The position numbers and the translations under genes are program-made. Below are positions 1 through 8,915 of a stretch of 64,000 bases of DNA, piece after piece. Positions within the stretch are counted from its first letter, which is position 1, and the number at the start of each line of letters is the position of its first letter. The notes below the pieces were generated by a model, which worked only from the letters and a program-made list of their open reading frames with translations, did not search any database and was not told where the DNA came from. Source of the DNA: Ruminococcus sp. Its GTDB lineage: Bacteria > Bacillota > Clostridia > Oscillospirales > Ruminococcaceae. Where the stretch lies: the NCBI GenBank assembly GCA_017525915.1, contig JAFXSC010000027.1:30772-94771 (forward strand). Direction: 5' to 3'.

Positions 1-47
1 ATAGCTGGGAGTTCTACAACTCAGACAATGTCACTTATCTTGAATGA
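1..47 (+). CDS. Possible 3' end of a gene starting before the window
   Basis: The frame starting at base 3 reads 14 codons (SWEFYNSDNVTYLE) and stops at TGA 45-47. The composition is protein-like, so this may be the last codons of a gene outside the window. The stretch is too short to prove coding. Nothing about function can be said. Confidence 0.3.
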   Translation, partial: SWEFYNSDNVTYLE

Positions 48-188
48 TATAATACCTTAAAAATAAAAACTGTAAAAATCTGAAAAAATTTATGTATCCG
101 GTGTCACAATTCTGAAATGCCAGCTGTATATAGGTCAGAACGGCAAATAAAACCGTTGAAAATCAAATTTATGAAAGCAGGTATTATT

Positions 189-1400
189 ATGAAAAAGATT
201 ATTGCAACAACAATGGCACTGGTTATGGCGGCTTCTATGACAGCTTGCGGAAGCGTTGACAGCTCATCAGGCACTAAGCCCGGAGCAAATGTATCCGATA
301 TGTCCTACGGCGGTCCGGAAGCTAAAACTACAACGGAGGCGGTAACAACAATGGCAGCAACGGAGGCAACGACTATAGCACAGCTTGCAGGCGGCTGGGC
401 AGCTGTATCAGGTGATACATCACTCAGCGCAAACAAAAACGCAAAGGCAGCCTTTGACAAGGCGACAGGAGCACTTGCAGGCATGGGATTTGAGCCGCTT
501 GCAGTTCTTGGTACTCAGGTAGTTGCCGGTACGAATTACTGCATTCTTTGCAGAGGCAGGGCAACAGTTCCGGGCGCAGAGCCTTGTATCGAACTTGTGT
601 ACATCTATGAGGACTTAAAGGGCAATGCAGAGATAACCGGTTCAAAGACAATTATCGGCAGTGAGTCTCTTGACGGCGGCTGGTCGGCAAACAGCGGCGA
701 TACCGACATTGCAAAGAACGCTGACGTGAAGAAGGCTTTTGAGAAGGTAACTGATACTCTTACAGGTCTCTCACTGGAACCCACTGCATATCTCGGCAGT
801 CAGGTCGTTGCAGGTTCAAATTATCTCATTCTTTGCAAAGCAACGGCAGCAGTTCCCAATGCTGTGCCTGAGTTCAGGTTAGTTACCGTTTACGCTGACC
901 TTGAAGGCGGTGCGGAGATGACAGATATTGACGAGATATCATTCGGCGAGTATGACGGAGAAGCCAGCGAAAGTGAAGAAAACACTGAGGAGGCAACTGC
1001 TCAGCTCGCCAATCCGTGGGCTGGATATGCAACTGTCGAAGAAGCTGCAAATGCTGCCAATATCAGTTTTGCTGCTCCAGATACTCTCGGAGGAAGAGAG
1101 CGGTACCTCGTTCAGGCTATGAAGGGCGTTGCAGAGGTAAGATACGGCACCGGCAGCGATACAACGGGATTCCGCAAGGGGACTGGTACTGACGATATTT
1201 CCGGTGACTACAACACATACAATGAGATTAGCACGGCTGAGGTTTCCGGTGCAGATGTAACTCTCCGCGGCAATGACGGAAAGGTATTCGGGGCTATCTG
1301 GAATGACGGCACTTACAGCTACGCATATTACGCAGATGGCGGTGTCTCCATTGACGCAGCAAAGGCTGATATAGCAGCAATTATCGCAGAGAATAACTGA
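189..1400 (+). CDS. Lipoprotein with two stefin/cystatin-like repeats
   Basis: Predicted surface lipoprotein of 403 residues. I start it at ATG 189 because AGCAGG lies 8 bases upstream and the product then opens with a lipoprotein signal peptide (lipobox cysteine C20, after MTA). A Thr-rich linker follows. Two related repeats of about 90 residues (about 68-155 and 163-250) each begin with GGW, contain a helix-like stretch and then carry TQVVAGTNY (near 110) or SQVVAGSNY (near 205). QVVAG is the protease-binding loop of cystatins, and a leading Gly-Gly plus TQVVAGTNY is what human stefin A has. The last 130 residues (about 275-403) are a third domain with TDDISGDYN, which resembles the outer part of the anti-sigma factor encoded two genes downstream. 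It lies 15 bases before the sigma gene, so all three are probably one operon. Inhibition of papain-type proteases is inferred from the motif only; any ECF-controlled envelope role is equally possible. Confidence 0.8.
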   Translation: MKKIIATTMALVMAASMTACGSVDSSSGTKPGANVSDMSYGGPEAKTTTEAVTTMAATEATTIAQLAGGWAAVSGDTSLSANKNAKAAFDKATGALAGMGFEPLAVLGTQVVAGTNYCILCRGRATVPGAEPCIELVYIYEDLKGNAEITGSKTIIGSESLDGGWSANSGDTDIAKNADVKKAFEKVTDTLTGLSLEPTAYLGSQVVAGSNYLILCKATAAVPNAVPEFRLVTVYADLEGGAEMTDIDEISFGEYDGEASESEENTEEATAQLANPWAGYATVEEAANAANISFAAPDTLGGRERYLVQAMKGVAEVRYGTGSDTTGFRKGTGTDDISGDYNTYNEISTAEVSGADVTLRGNDGKVFGAIWNDGTYSYAYYADGGVSIDAAKADIAAIIAENN

Positions 1401-1415
1401 TTACAGGAGCATAAT

Positions 1416-2024
1416 ATGGAACTTGCGTTACAGGACAACTCACTTTCATTCGGAGGAGCTCTGCGGAGGATACTGCGGGCATTATACGCTTTTGCAGCAA
1501 TGCCGTTCGCAAAAAAGCGTTCGGAGACAAAGGCGGACCAGCAGGAGAAGTACCTCCGCGGAATAATGGAAAAGCACGGAAACAGGCTGCTTCGGCTTGC
1601 TTACTCATACCTTCACAATATGCAGGATTCCGAGGAGATATTGCAGGACGTGCTTATGAAGCTGCTTGACAAAGTTCCGGAATTCGAGAGCGATGAGCAT
1701 GAAAAGGCGTGGCTGCTGAGAGTGACTGCAAACCTCTCCAAAAACCGCATAGAGTACAACAAGCTCCGCGATACAGACGAACTCAAAGACGAGCTTGTCG
1801 CGGAGGAGAGACAGGATCTGTCCTTCGTGTGGGACGCCGTGAAGGAGCTGCCGGAGAATTACCGCGAGGTCATCCACCTGTTCTATGAGGAGGGATACCA
1901 GACCGACGAGATAGCCGATATACTCGGCGATACCGGTGCGAATATCCGAACAAGGCTAAAACGTGCAAGGGCTAAACTCAAGGAAATTCTGAAAGAGGAG
2001 TATGATTTCTGTGAGCAAGTATAA
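1416..2024 (+). CDS. ECF-type RNA polymerase sigma factor
   Basis: Sigma-70 family factor of the extracytoplasmic function type, 202 residues. Region 2 is visible at about 55-110 (RLLRLAYSYLHNMQDSEEIL, then the WLLRVTANL segment typical of region 2.4). Region 4 lies at about 140-190 (LPENYREVIHLFYEEGYQ, then a helix-turn-helix ending TRLKRARAKLKEIL). The first 40 residues are an extra basic extension not needed for the fold. AGGAG at 1405-1409 sits 6 bases before ATG 1416. The downstream anti-sigma gene overlaps its end, the usual arrangement for translational coupling. The upstream lipoprotein shares a domain with that anti-sigma factor, so the three genes probably form one signalling unit that senses something outside the membrane. 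Confidence 0.93.
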   Translation: MELALQDNSLSFGGALRRILRALYAFAAMPFAKKRSETKADQQEKYLRGIMEKHGNRLLRLAYSYLHNMQDSEEILQDVLMKLLDKVPEFESDEHEKAWLLRVTANLSKNRIEYNKLRDTDELKDELVAEERQDLSFVWDAVKELPENYREVIHLFYEEGYQTDEIADILGDTGANIRTRLKRARAKLKEILKEEYDFCEQV

Positions 2025-2655
2025 CGAGATTATGGAACATATCGAGCTTACTGATGAAATGCGCGAGCGCATAATCGGAAACGTTTCGGCAAAGCAGAAG
2101 CGCCGCCGGTTCAGCAGAATGATAAGTGCGGTAGTTGCGGCTGCAGCTTGTATCGCAATTGTATTTGCATCTGTTGCAGTGCTGAAGAATACCGGTAAGC
2201 TGAGTAAAACTGATAATCCCATCGTGGACGCGACTGCTCCAACAGTCGATACTGCCGGCACCTACGGAGGTACTATGTATCGGAGCGCAGCCGAGCTTTC
2301 AGAGAATTTCGGCATTGAAATATGTGAGCTCACGAAGCTTCCGTTCGATGTCAGCACAGTCAGCTATTCGATTATGTTCGACAGCTTTGCGGAGATAGAT
2401 TACTGCGGCGATGACGGCGAGGAATGCTGTTTCCGTATCGGCAAAGATACCGAGGATATCAGCGGAGAATACGACGAGTTCACAACTGTTGAGACTGAAA
2501 CTGTGAACGGCTGCGAGGTCACTCTCAAAGGCTATGACTATAGCTATCGTATAGCTTCATGGGTGAAGGACGGACATTTCTATTCCGTTTCACTCAGCAG
2601 CGGAACAGACAAGGACATTATACTGGAAATAGCCGGGGAAGTTATCAGCGGCTGA
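2011..2655 (+). CDS. Membrane anti-sigma factor
   Basis: Single-pass membrane protein of about 214 residues that probably holds the adjacent ECF sigma factor inactive. A short cytosolic part (SKYNEIMEHIELTDEMRERI) is followed by basic KQKRRR, one membrane helix (about 37-58) and an outer domain. GAGGAG at 1995-2000 is one base from ATG 2002 but 10 bases from GTG 2011, so I prefer GTG 2011; the ATG start would add three residues. The start lies inside the sigma gene, suggesting coupling. The outer domain contains TEDISGEYDEF near residue 147, resembling TDDISGDYN in the lipoprotein at 189-1400. The protein lacks a recognisable zinc-type HxxxCxxC anti-sigma motif, so the sigma-binding part is assigned from gene position and topology. 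Confidence 0.78.
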   Translation: MSKYNEIMEHIELTDEMRERIIGNVSAKQKRRRFSRMISAVVAAAACIAIVFASVAVLKNTGKLSKTDNPIVDATAPTVDTAGTYGGTMYRSAAELSENFGIEICELTKLPFDVSTVSYSIMFDSFAEIDYCGDDGEECCFRIGKDTEDISGEYDEFTTVETETVNGCEVTLKGYDYSYRIASWVKDGHFYSVSLSSGTDKDIILEIAGEVISG

Positions 2656-2670
2656 ATCTGAAGTACAAGC

Positions 2671-2702
2671 GCCTCCTGCCATAACGGCAGGAGGCATTTT
2701 TT
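2671..2702 (+). terminator. Rho-independent terminator after the sigma/anti-sigma operon
   Basis: GCCTCCTGCC (2671-2680) pairs perfectly with GGCAGGAGGC (2686-2695) around loop ATAAC, followed by ATTTTTTG. It lies 15 bases after the anti-sigma stop. Confidence 0.95.
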
Positions 2703-2774
2703 GTGGAAAATGCGTATCAGGTATTTGTATATTATTACAAAAGTTGGATGCTGTGAAAAATGCCGGATTATATC

Positions 2775-2803
2775 TTGAATTTTATGCCAGAATATGGTAT
2801 TAT
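2775..2803 (+). promoter_or_regulatory. Sigma-A promoter for the BspA-like gene
   Basis: TTGAAT (2775-2780), 17-base spacer, TATTAT (2798-2803). It sits about 70 bases before the start codon at 2871. Confidence 0.75.
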
Positions 2804-2870
2804 AGTAGTGAACGTCAAATGACTGACGGATGCTTTTCTCAGGAAGTGTTATTTAAGGAGGAACTCAGAA

Positions 2871-5800
2871 ATGAAAAAAACATTCAAAAAGACGATAGCC
2901 GCGGCTATGGCGCTTCTCATAGTTGCAGGTGCAGCTCCCTTCGAGCCCGGCACATTCAGCTTTATACCAAAGCCTTCCGTAACAGCGGAGGCTGCAAACG
3001 GAGTCGAGTTCAACGAGACGACCGGCGTGCTCACTCTCTCCGGCAGTTTCAGCTCATCAGAAGTGCAGAAGTATGCCAAGAATGAGAACGTTAAGACAGT
3101 CATAGCCGATTCCAGCGCTGTTTTCCCATCTTACTGCTTTAATCTTTTTCAGAATTTTTACTGTACGTCTATTGATATTAGTCAGGCGGATACCTCAAAA
3201 CTTATTGATATGTCCGGACTGTTCAAAGGCTGTAAAAATGCTACCTCGATCAAGATCTCTGGCTGCGATTTGAAGAAGGTCAAGACCTTTAAAAGCCTGT
3301 TTTCCGGCTGTTCTGCTCTTGAAACAGTCGATTTCACAGGCTGTTCAACATCATCTGCCCTGACAACTGTGAATTCAATGTTCTCGGGCTGTAGCGCTCT
3401 TACTGCTGTCAAAAGCTTAAATGCTCTCACAACTACCGGTGTTACTGATTTTAACGGTATGTTCTCAAGCTGCGCTTCTCTTCCTTCGATTGACCTGAGT
3501 GAGCTCAATACAGAAAATGCGCTTTCTATGGATGCTATGTTCAGCGGCTGCAATTCTTTTGCCTCTATTGATCTGAGATATATCAATTCATCAAATGTGA
3601 CTTCTATGCAAAGTATGTTCAGTTACTGCACAGGTTTGACATATCTTGATCTTACAGGATTAAATACAGCCAAAGTAACAAATATGAGTTCTATGTTCAG
3701 TGGGTGTGATGCACTCACATCTATCAAATTTCCTTCGAATTTTGATACATCGAAGGTTGAGAATATGTCCTCGATGTTCTATAACTGTAAGGCACTTGCT
3801 TCTGTTGATCTTTCAATGTTTAATACATCTAATGTTACCAGGATGGATTATATGTTTGAGAACTGCTACAAGCTCGCTGATATTGATCTTTCCAATTTTG
3901 ATACATCAAAAGTAGTGACTATGTCCCAAATGTTTAACTCATGTTATGCATTGACAGATCTTGATCTGTCAAGCTTCGATACATACAATGTTACTGATAT
4001 GATGCATATGTTTAATAGCTGCAGCAAGCTGACTTCTCTTAAAGTACCGTTCGATACACATAATGTTAAAAATATGGCTTATATGTTCCAGGGGTGTTCT
4101 TCCATCACCTCGCTTGATCTCAGCACCTTTGACACTTCTAATGTAACAGACATGCGGTATATGTTTGAATACTGCAAATCGCTGACAAACGTAACCTTCG
4201 GTACAAGATTTGATACCAGAAAAGTTACAAATATGTCCTATATGTTCTACTATTGCTGGAAGCTCAAAACCCTTGACCTTTCACGCTTCGATACAAAAAA
4301 TGTTTCAAAAATGGACCATATGTTTGCTGTCTGCGATAACCTCAGGACTGTATATGCTTCTGAGCTCTGGAGCAATGAAGCTGCGCTTGGTCCCAATGGA
4401 AACAGTACACAGATGTTTGGCGGATGCAGATTCCTAACAGGCGGATCCGGCTTTGCCCATGATTCCAAGAAGATTGACTGCAACTATGCAAACTTCGGAG
4501 AAGAAGGCTATTTCACAAAGGGAACAGCCAATTTCCCGATAAAGGTCGGAGGCGAGCGGGTAACTACCGACAACCGCGAGAATATCTACTCCAATGGTCC
4601 GGATCATGTATACTATGATTATGACAGTAACACCCTCTATATCCCTTGTGATGTTGAAGTGCCTGTCAGCGATGGCAATGCAGAGCTGATATATGCAGAG
4701 GACTCGCTGAATATCTGTTTCAGCTCCGGCGATGGTCAGAGGACGGTAACTGCGTCCGGAGAGACAGGCAGCAAGACCCTGATGAATATCAACTGCAATT
4801 ACAGAACGATCAATATCACCGGTCATGATGCAGTGATTCCCGAAGATAACAGTACCAATCTTGATGCCGTGGGCTGGGATATCAGTATTACCGGAAAAAA
4901 CAACACCGTTGATATAAACAGCTTCACAAGCTTCAGCTCCGGAAGGCTCGCTTCTCTCTCCGGTGATGACAGCGGCAATAAGCTCAGTTTCACTGATATG
5001 GAGGCTGATATAGCAGGTGACGTTTACGGCTTTGACGGCGGATTGACCTTTAATGGCTGCGCAGTCGCTGCACCGCTCAATGCCACCGTTTCCGGCGGCA
5101 GTATCCTGAAGGATGGTTCACCGGCTTCTGATGTCAGAATAAGAAAGGATACAGCCTGCTATGGCGTCCTCAGCACGGCAAGTGTCGTATTCGGCGGCGC
5201 TCTCGGTCTTAATTACAAGGTTAAGCTCAGCGATACGCTGAAAGATTCTGATGCTGTATATGCCCTCATGACAGTTAACGGCAGAGAGAAAAAGATCTGC
5301 GTTAAGGATCTTACTCCCGACAGCAGCGGCTTCTATACCTTTACCTGTCCTGTTTACTCCACCGAGATGCGTGATGATATTTGCTTCACGCTGTATTACG
5401 GTGACAATAAGACAGAACTTCTTACTTCAAAGGGAAAGACGGCAGACAACGGAGAATTCCACTATTCTGTCGCCGACTACCTCACAGCAGTAACACAGCT
5501 TGAGGGCACAGGCTATGCCAAGATAAGAGCCCTCGCAAGCGCTACACTCGATTACGGTGCAGCTGCACAGATACGATTCGACCATAACGCAGAAGGCGTT
5601 GCTTTAAGCAAAGAGGTTGTTGATCTTATCTTCAGCGATATCGACAAATACACAATCAGCACCACTGCCAAGGACAAGAGACCTTCCGGCGTAACAGCTT
5701 CAATGAGCGTTGAGTTCGGTGAGGACAATACACTCTTCATTACCTATACACTTCCCAGCGGCAAGACAACCAACGATTATAAATTCTATATTGACAGCAA

Positions 5801-6062
5801 GGTAGTTACCCCCAAGAGCCTCGGCAGCAATATGTACAGACTTGAAGTTAAGAATATCTCACCTGACAACCTCGCTAAGAACCATATCTTCAACTGCAAG
5901 GAAAAGTCAACAAGCAAGTCGTTCAGGGCAGAGCTCAATGTTCTTTCCTATGCTAATGCTGTTGCAAAGAGCTCGATGAACGCCAATGATATCGATCTGG
6001 CAAAGGCTATGTATCTCTACTACTATGCAGCAGCAGATTACACAGGAAAGCTTCCGCAATAA
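2871..6062 (+). CDS. BspA-like (DUF285) secreted repeat protein
   Basis: Secreted protein of 1063 residues. AAGGAGG (2855-2861) precedes ATG 2871, and the N-terminus is a signal peptide (KKTFKKTIAAAMALLIVAGA) probably cut near residues 40-43. Residues of about 90-520 are roughly 15 repeats of 23-24 residues with the pattern FDTSNVTxMxxMFxxCxxL, the leucine-rich-like DUF285/BspA repeat found in surface proteins of gut anaerobes and mycoplasmas. Residues of about 545-770 form a beta-rich region, and about 770-1063 a second non-repeat region ending YYYAAADYTGKLPQ. There is no LPXTG-type sorting signal or C-terminal membrane helix, so it is either released or held by non-covalent binding. BspA-type repeats are associated with host-protein or polysaccharide binding; the ligand is unknown. 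It is a single gene with its own promoter and terminator. Confidence 0.9.
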   Translation: MKKTFKKTIAAAMALLIVAGAAPFEPGTFSFIPKPSVTAEAANGVEFNETTGVLTLSGSFSSSEVQKYAKNENVKTVIADSSAVFPSYCFNLFQNFYCTSIDISQADTSKLIDMSGLFKGCKNATSIKISGCDLKKVKTFKSLFSGCSALETVDFTGCSTSSALTTVNSMFSGCSALTAVKSLNALTTTGVTDFNGMFSSCASLPSIDLSELNTENALSMDAMFSGCNSFASIDLRYINSSNVTSMQSMFSYCTGLTYLDLTGLNTAKVTNMSSMFSGCDALTSIKFPSNFDTSKVENMSSMFYNCKALASVDLSMFNTSNVTRMDYMFENCYKLADIDLSNFDTSKVVTMSQMFNSCYALTDLDLSSFDTYNVTDMMHMFNSCSKLTSLKVPFDTHNVKNMAYMFQGCSSITSLDLSTFDTSNVTDMRYMFEYCKSLTNVTFGTRFDTRKVTNMSYMFYYCWKLKTLDLSRFDTKNVSKMDHMFAVCDNLRTVYASELWSNEAALGPNGNSTQMFGGCRFLTGGSGFAHDSKKIDCNYANFGEEGYFTKGTANFPIKVGGERVTTDNRENIYSNGPDHVYYDYDSNTLYIPCDVEVPVSDGNAELIYAEDSLNICFSSGDGQRTVTASGETGSKTLMNINCNYRTINITGHDAVIPEDNSTNLDAVGWDISITGKNNTVDINSFTSFSSGRLASLSGDDSGNKLSFTDMEADIAGDVYGFDGGLTFNGCAVAAPLNATVSGGSILKDGSPASDVRIRKDTACYGVLSTASVVFGGALGLNYKVKLSDTLKDSDAVYALMTVNGREKKICVKDLTPDSSGFYTFTCPVYSTEMRDDICFTLYYGDNKTELLTSKGKTADNGEFHYSVADYLTAVTQLEGTGYAKIRALASATLDYGAAAQIRFDHNAEGVALSKEVVDLIFSDIDKYTISTTAKDKRPSGVTASMSVEFGEDNTLFITYTLPSGKTTNDYKFYIDSKVVTPKSLGSNMYRLEVKNISPDNLAKNHIFNCKEKSTSKSFRAELNVLSYANAVAKSSMNANDIDLAKAMYLYYYAAADYTGKLPQ

Positions 6063-6110
6063 GGAATCGTCTGAAATACTTCTTGAATAACATGAAATAC
6101 TGATACTAAG

Positions 6111-6140
6111 ACCGGGGCTCAATGAGCCCCGGTCGCTTTT
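6111..6140 (+). terminator. Terminator after the BspA-like gene
   Basis: ACCGGGGCTC (6111-6120) pairs with GAGCCCCGGT (6124-6133) around AAT, followed by CGCTTTT. Confidence 0.93.
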
Positions 6141-6473
6141 AAATAACAGAGTAATACTATATATAATAGTATTAAAAGGGTAGCTGCTCTGTGTCCTTGC
6201 CTTGCTGTTTTTTAGAGCGTTTATATAAACTCAGCCGTAATTTCGGCAGCTATTTGTTTACAATGTTGGAAAGTGTTGAAAAAACAGCGTATTATGTAAA
6301 ATATTAATGACGAATATTGTGCGGTTTTAACGAATTTTCAAGTGACCGGGAACTTTTTCAGCCTTCGGAAATCTTTGAGGCACCTAACAATTGCCTGTTT
6401 TTCGCTGAAAATTCCTGATGTAGCCACGAAAGCGTACTGTCAGCATTAACATATGGAGATACTATGCTATCAG
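6141..6473. other. 333-base intergenic region without a gene
   Basis: No coding frame is supported. An AT-rich hairpin (AATACTAT at 6153-6160 with ATAGTATT at 6166-6173) follows the terminator. AGGCA at 6378-6382 pairs with TGCCT at 6392-6396 and is followed by GTTTTT, which could be a weak terminator of a short RNA. I see no convincing promoter for such an RNA. Confidence 0.4.
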
Positions 6474-6502
6474 TTGACAATGTGAAATTATAGTGATATA
6501 AT
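6474..6502 (+). promoter_or_regulatory. Consensus promoter of the SipW/sortase surface locus
   Basis: TTGACA (6474-6479), 17-base spacer and TATAAT (6497-6502), an exact sigma-A consensus 60 bases before the first signal peptidase gene. It may serve the whole run of genes to 10.4 kb and beyond. Confidence 0.9.
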
Positions 6503-6562
6503 ATAGGTTAAGATATTATATGATTTTTATATCAGTATATCTTTTTCATATACAGGATAGAG

Positions 6563-7264
6563 GTGGTAAGTATCAACGCTGAAAAGAAACAGACAGAACA
6601 GACTCAGACAAGTAAGGGATATAAGGTGTTTTCGATAGTCCGTTCTGTAATTGTTTACCTCTTTGCCTTTTGTATTATAATAGGTGCGCTGTTGTTTGCA
6701 TCGAGCAAGAATCCAAACAAATCGCTTTTCGGATACCGCTACTATACCGTGCTTACTCCCTCAATGGAGCCGAAGTACAGTGAGGGCGATATGGTGTTCG
6801 TAAAGCTGTGCGGTGCAGGGAGCATTGATGTAGGCGATGTCATTACATTCAATCCCTCCTCGGGCGGCGACGCATACCTTACCCATAGAGTAACACAGAA
6901 GATTGAAGATTATCAGGGCTCCGGCGTGACCTGTTTCCGGACGAAGGGTGACGCCAACGATTCTGAGGACTCATTCCTCATCGATGAGGACCGCGTAATA
7001 GGAGTTGTAAAATTCCATGTGCCGCATCTCGGCCACATAGTCCGGTTCATACAGCTCAGATGGTATTTCGTAATACCGTTTATTTTGCTGATCGCAGTTT
7101 TTTTCCACCTTATGCAGCTATATTTCGCACCGCCAAAGGTTGAGACGGAAACTGTTGTAAATACCGGGGAGATCTCCGGATCAGAAAAAGGGGACGACCC
7201 GGACAAGGATCTCCCAGAAGAATTACAAGGAGTGATAAAGGATGAAAAAGACCAAGAAGAATGA
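6563..7264 (+). CDS. sipW: SipW-type signal peptidase I (first copy)
   Basis: Membrane-bound serine peptidase of 233 residues that removes signal peptides from a small set of partner proteins. It has an N-terminal membrane helix (about 24-48), the nucleophile motif LTPSMEP with S67, and LTHRV with H108. His instead of the Lys of ordinary bacterial signal peptidases marks the ER/SipW subtype (S26B). TKGDANDSED follows. A second membrane helix lies at about 172-193, and the acidic tail ends in the cytosol. The start is GTG 6563 with AGGA at 6554-6557. The gene overlaps the next one by 23 bases, and that next product has a SipW-type signal peptide, so they are almost surely enzyme and substrate. 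Confidence 0.9.
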   Translation: MVSINAEKKQTEQTQTSKGYKVFSIVRSVIVYLFAFCIIIGALLFASSKNPNKSLFGYRYYTVLTPSMEPKYSEGDMVFVKLCGAGSIDVGDVITFNPSSGGDAYLTHRVTQKIEDYQGSGVTCFRTKGDANDSEDSFLIDEDRVIGVVKFHVPHLGHIVRFIQLRWYFVIPFILLIAVFFHLMQLYFAPPKVETETVVNTGEISGSEKGDDPDKDLPEELQGVIKDEKDQEE

Positions 7265-8861
7265 TCGCCGAATCCTTGCCGCAGCACTGGTCGTTGCAGG
7301 CGTAACAGTTGCCGGCTCCACCTTTGCGTGGTTCACAAGCAAGGACGAGGTTACCAACAGACTGAGCGCGAGCGCAAGCTACAATGTAAGCATCGCCGAA
7401 GATTTTACCCCGCCTGAGAATTGGGTTCCCGGTCAGACGATCGACAAGAATGTCGGTGCGGTCAATACCGGCAATACCGATGCGTTCGTTCGTATGTGGC
7501 TGGAAGGTGAAATGCGACTGATTGCAGAGGGGGCATCTAGCCTTGCTGCAAATTCAACAGATGTGACAGGACTTGTCGCCGTGACAGATCAGCAGCTTTT
7601 GGATTCTAACCTGACATATAAAGTCGGTGATGTTTATCTGAAAGAACTGTCAACCAAAACAATTCAGAATCCTGATGCACAGAATGCAGCATCTCCGACA
7701 GCATATTCTGAGGTGATGTCTGTTCAGGCAGGCGGTGAACTTGCACTTGTTACTCCTAAAACAGGCAATGCTTCGTACAAGTTTACCCCTAATCAGGCAA
7801 TGAGCGTTACCAACAATGCAGGAGCTATTCAGCATATCGCAAAAGACGTTGAGTATACTGTTACGATTGACACCACTGCAGCAGCAGACATTGTCGTTAC
7901 TACTACTCCTGCTTCGGGTACAACTCCGGCATCTGGAACCATTACATTGAATTCACTGGCTGCTTTCCGCAACATTGATTCCAACACGTTTGTACCTGTT
8001 TCTGATGGTTTGTACATTTTCAGAAGAAATGGTAATATGACCAATGGTTCTCCTGCTGCCGGAAGTCAAGATGACTACGAGTTCAGCGGGTACTATGTAG
8101 AGACAATTAGCGGGACACAGCATTTCTTTGCACTGGAATACGACAATACAGGCTCTCAGCGTTCTGATAATGTCCTGCCGGATAGCGTTGTAACAGTTAC
8201 TCTTGGTGCTGACAATAATTATACAGTTGCTGATAATGGTATCAAGATGTTCGCCGCAACTCAGCAGACGATTGAAAACAACGCACTGAATTGGAAGTAT
8301 ATCGATACTGATACAACTGTAACTCCTTACACTAACAATACAGACAGAACAGTCGTGTATGTATCTGGCGGCAAGATTTATGACACTCTTGGTGACTTTG
8401 TTGCAGGTGATGAATCCACAACTGTTACAAGTGTTTCTTCGGGTTATACAGCAGGGACGGATATCACCTATACAGCCCATAGATTCCTTGTTGCAAATGG
8501 TAATGTTATCATTAATATTGCACTTTCCAACATCGGTGCAGACGCTGAGAAATGGACGGCGAAAACAGCAGATGGTAAGGACACTACATTCTACTACAAC
8601 AATGACCTCGAAGAGGGCGCAACCACGGCACAGCTTGTTGGCAGCCTGACTATGGACAGTTCCGTTACTCAGAACGATTACATCGCATTTGATTTTGACC
8701 TCAATGTTCTCATGGATTCTGTTCAGGTTACTATTGCTGATAACGGTGACGAGGGCTTTGCTTCTGTTGACTCATGGGCAGCTGCTGGAAACAATGTCGC
8801 GGCAACTGGTGGAGAAGGTACTGTTACAAACGGCGAAATTGAACTGATTTCTTGGTCTTAA
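7242..8861 (+). CDS. SipW-dependent TasA/BsaA-like matrix protein
   Basis: Secreted protein of 539 residues. The N-terminus has a twin-charged start (KKTKKNDRR), hydrophobic core ILAAALVVAGVTVAGSTFAW and the FTSKDEVTNRL segment that marks SipW-processed proteins such as TasA, camelysin and BsaA. Next comes PGQTIDKNVGAVNTGNTDAF, typical of this fold. The body to 539 is Thr/Asn-rich beta protein. The end SWAAAGNNVAATGGEGTV resembles the ADAIQ/W-type tail of the family only loosely. There is no sorting motif. AAGGAGTG at 7227-7234 gives ATG 7242, inside the end of the signal peptidase gene. It is probably the main fibre or matrix subunit of the locus. Confidence 0.82.
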   Translation: MKKTKKNDRRILAAALVVAGVTVAGSTFAWFTSKDEVTNRLSASASYNVSIAEDFTPPENWVPGQTIDKNVGAVNTGNTDAFVRMWLEGEMRLIAEGASSLAANSTDVTGLVAVTDQQLLDSNLTYKVGDVYLKELSTKTIQNPDAQNAASPTAYSEVMSVQAGGELALVTPKTGNASYKFTPNQAMSVTNNAGAIQHIAKDVEYTVTIDTTAAADIVVTTTPASGTTPASGTITLNSLAAFRNIDSNTFVPVSDGLYIFRRNGNMTNGSPAAGSQDDYEFSGYYVETISGTQHFFALEYDNTGSQRSDNVLPDSVVTVTLGADNNYTVADNGIKMFAATQQTIENNALNWKYIDTDTTVTPYTNNTDRTVVYVSGGKIYDTLGDFVAGDESTTVTSVSSGYTAGTDITYTAHRFLVANGNVIINIALSNIGADAEKWTAKTADGKDTTFYYNNDLEEGATTAQLVGSLTMDSSVTQNDYIAFDFDLNVLMDSVQVTIADNGDEGFASVDSWAAAGNNVAATGGEGTVTNGEIELISWS

Positions 8862-8915
8862 TCGCTACACATGACACAATAAATCAAACATAAGTAAAGG
8901 AGGGAGGCTGGCTTG

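Noticed and set aside
3200-4440. Periodic repeats that could suggest a tandem DNA array
   Set aside because: The periodicity of about 70 bases is the codon image of the DUF285 protein repeats. The DNA units are diverged and not an array of their own.
6378-6400. Small RNA ending at an AGGCA/TGCCT hairpin
   Set aside because: The stem has only five pairs and no promoter with proper spacing was found upstream.
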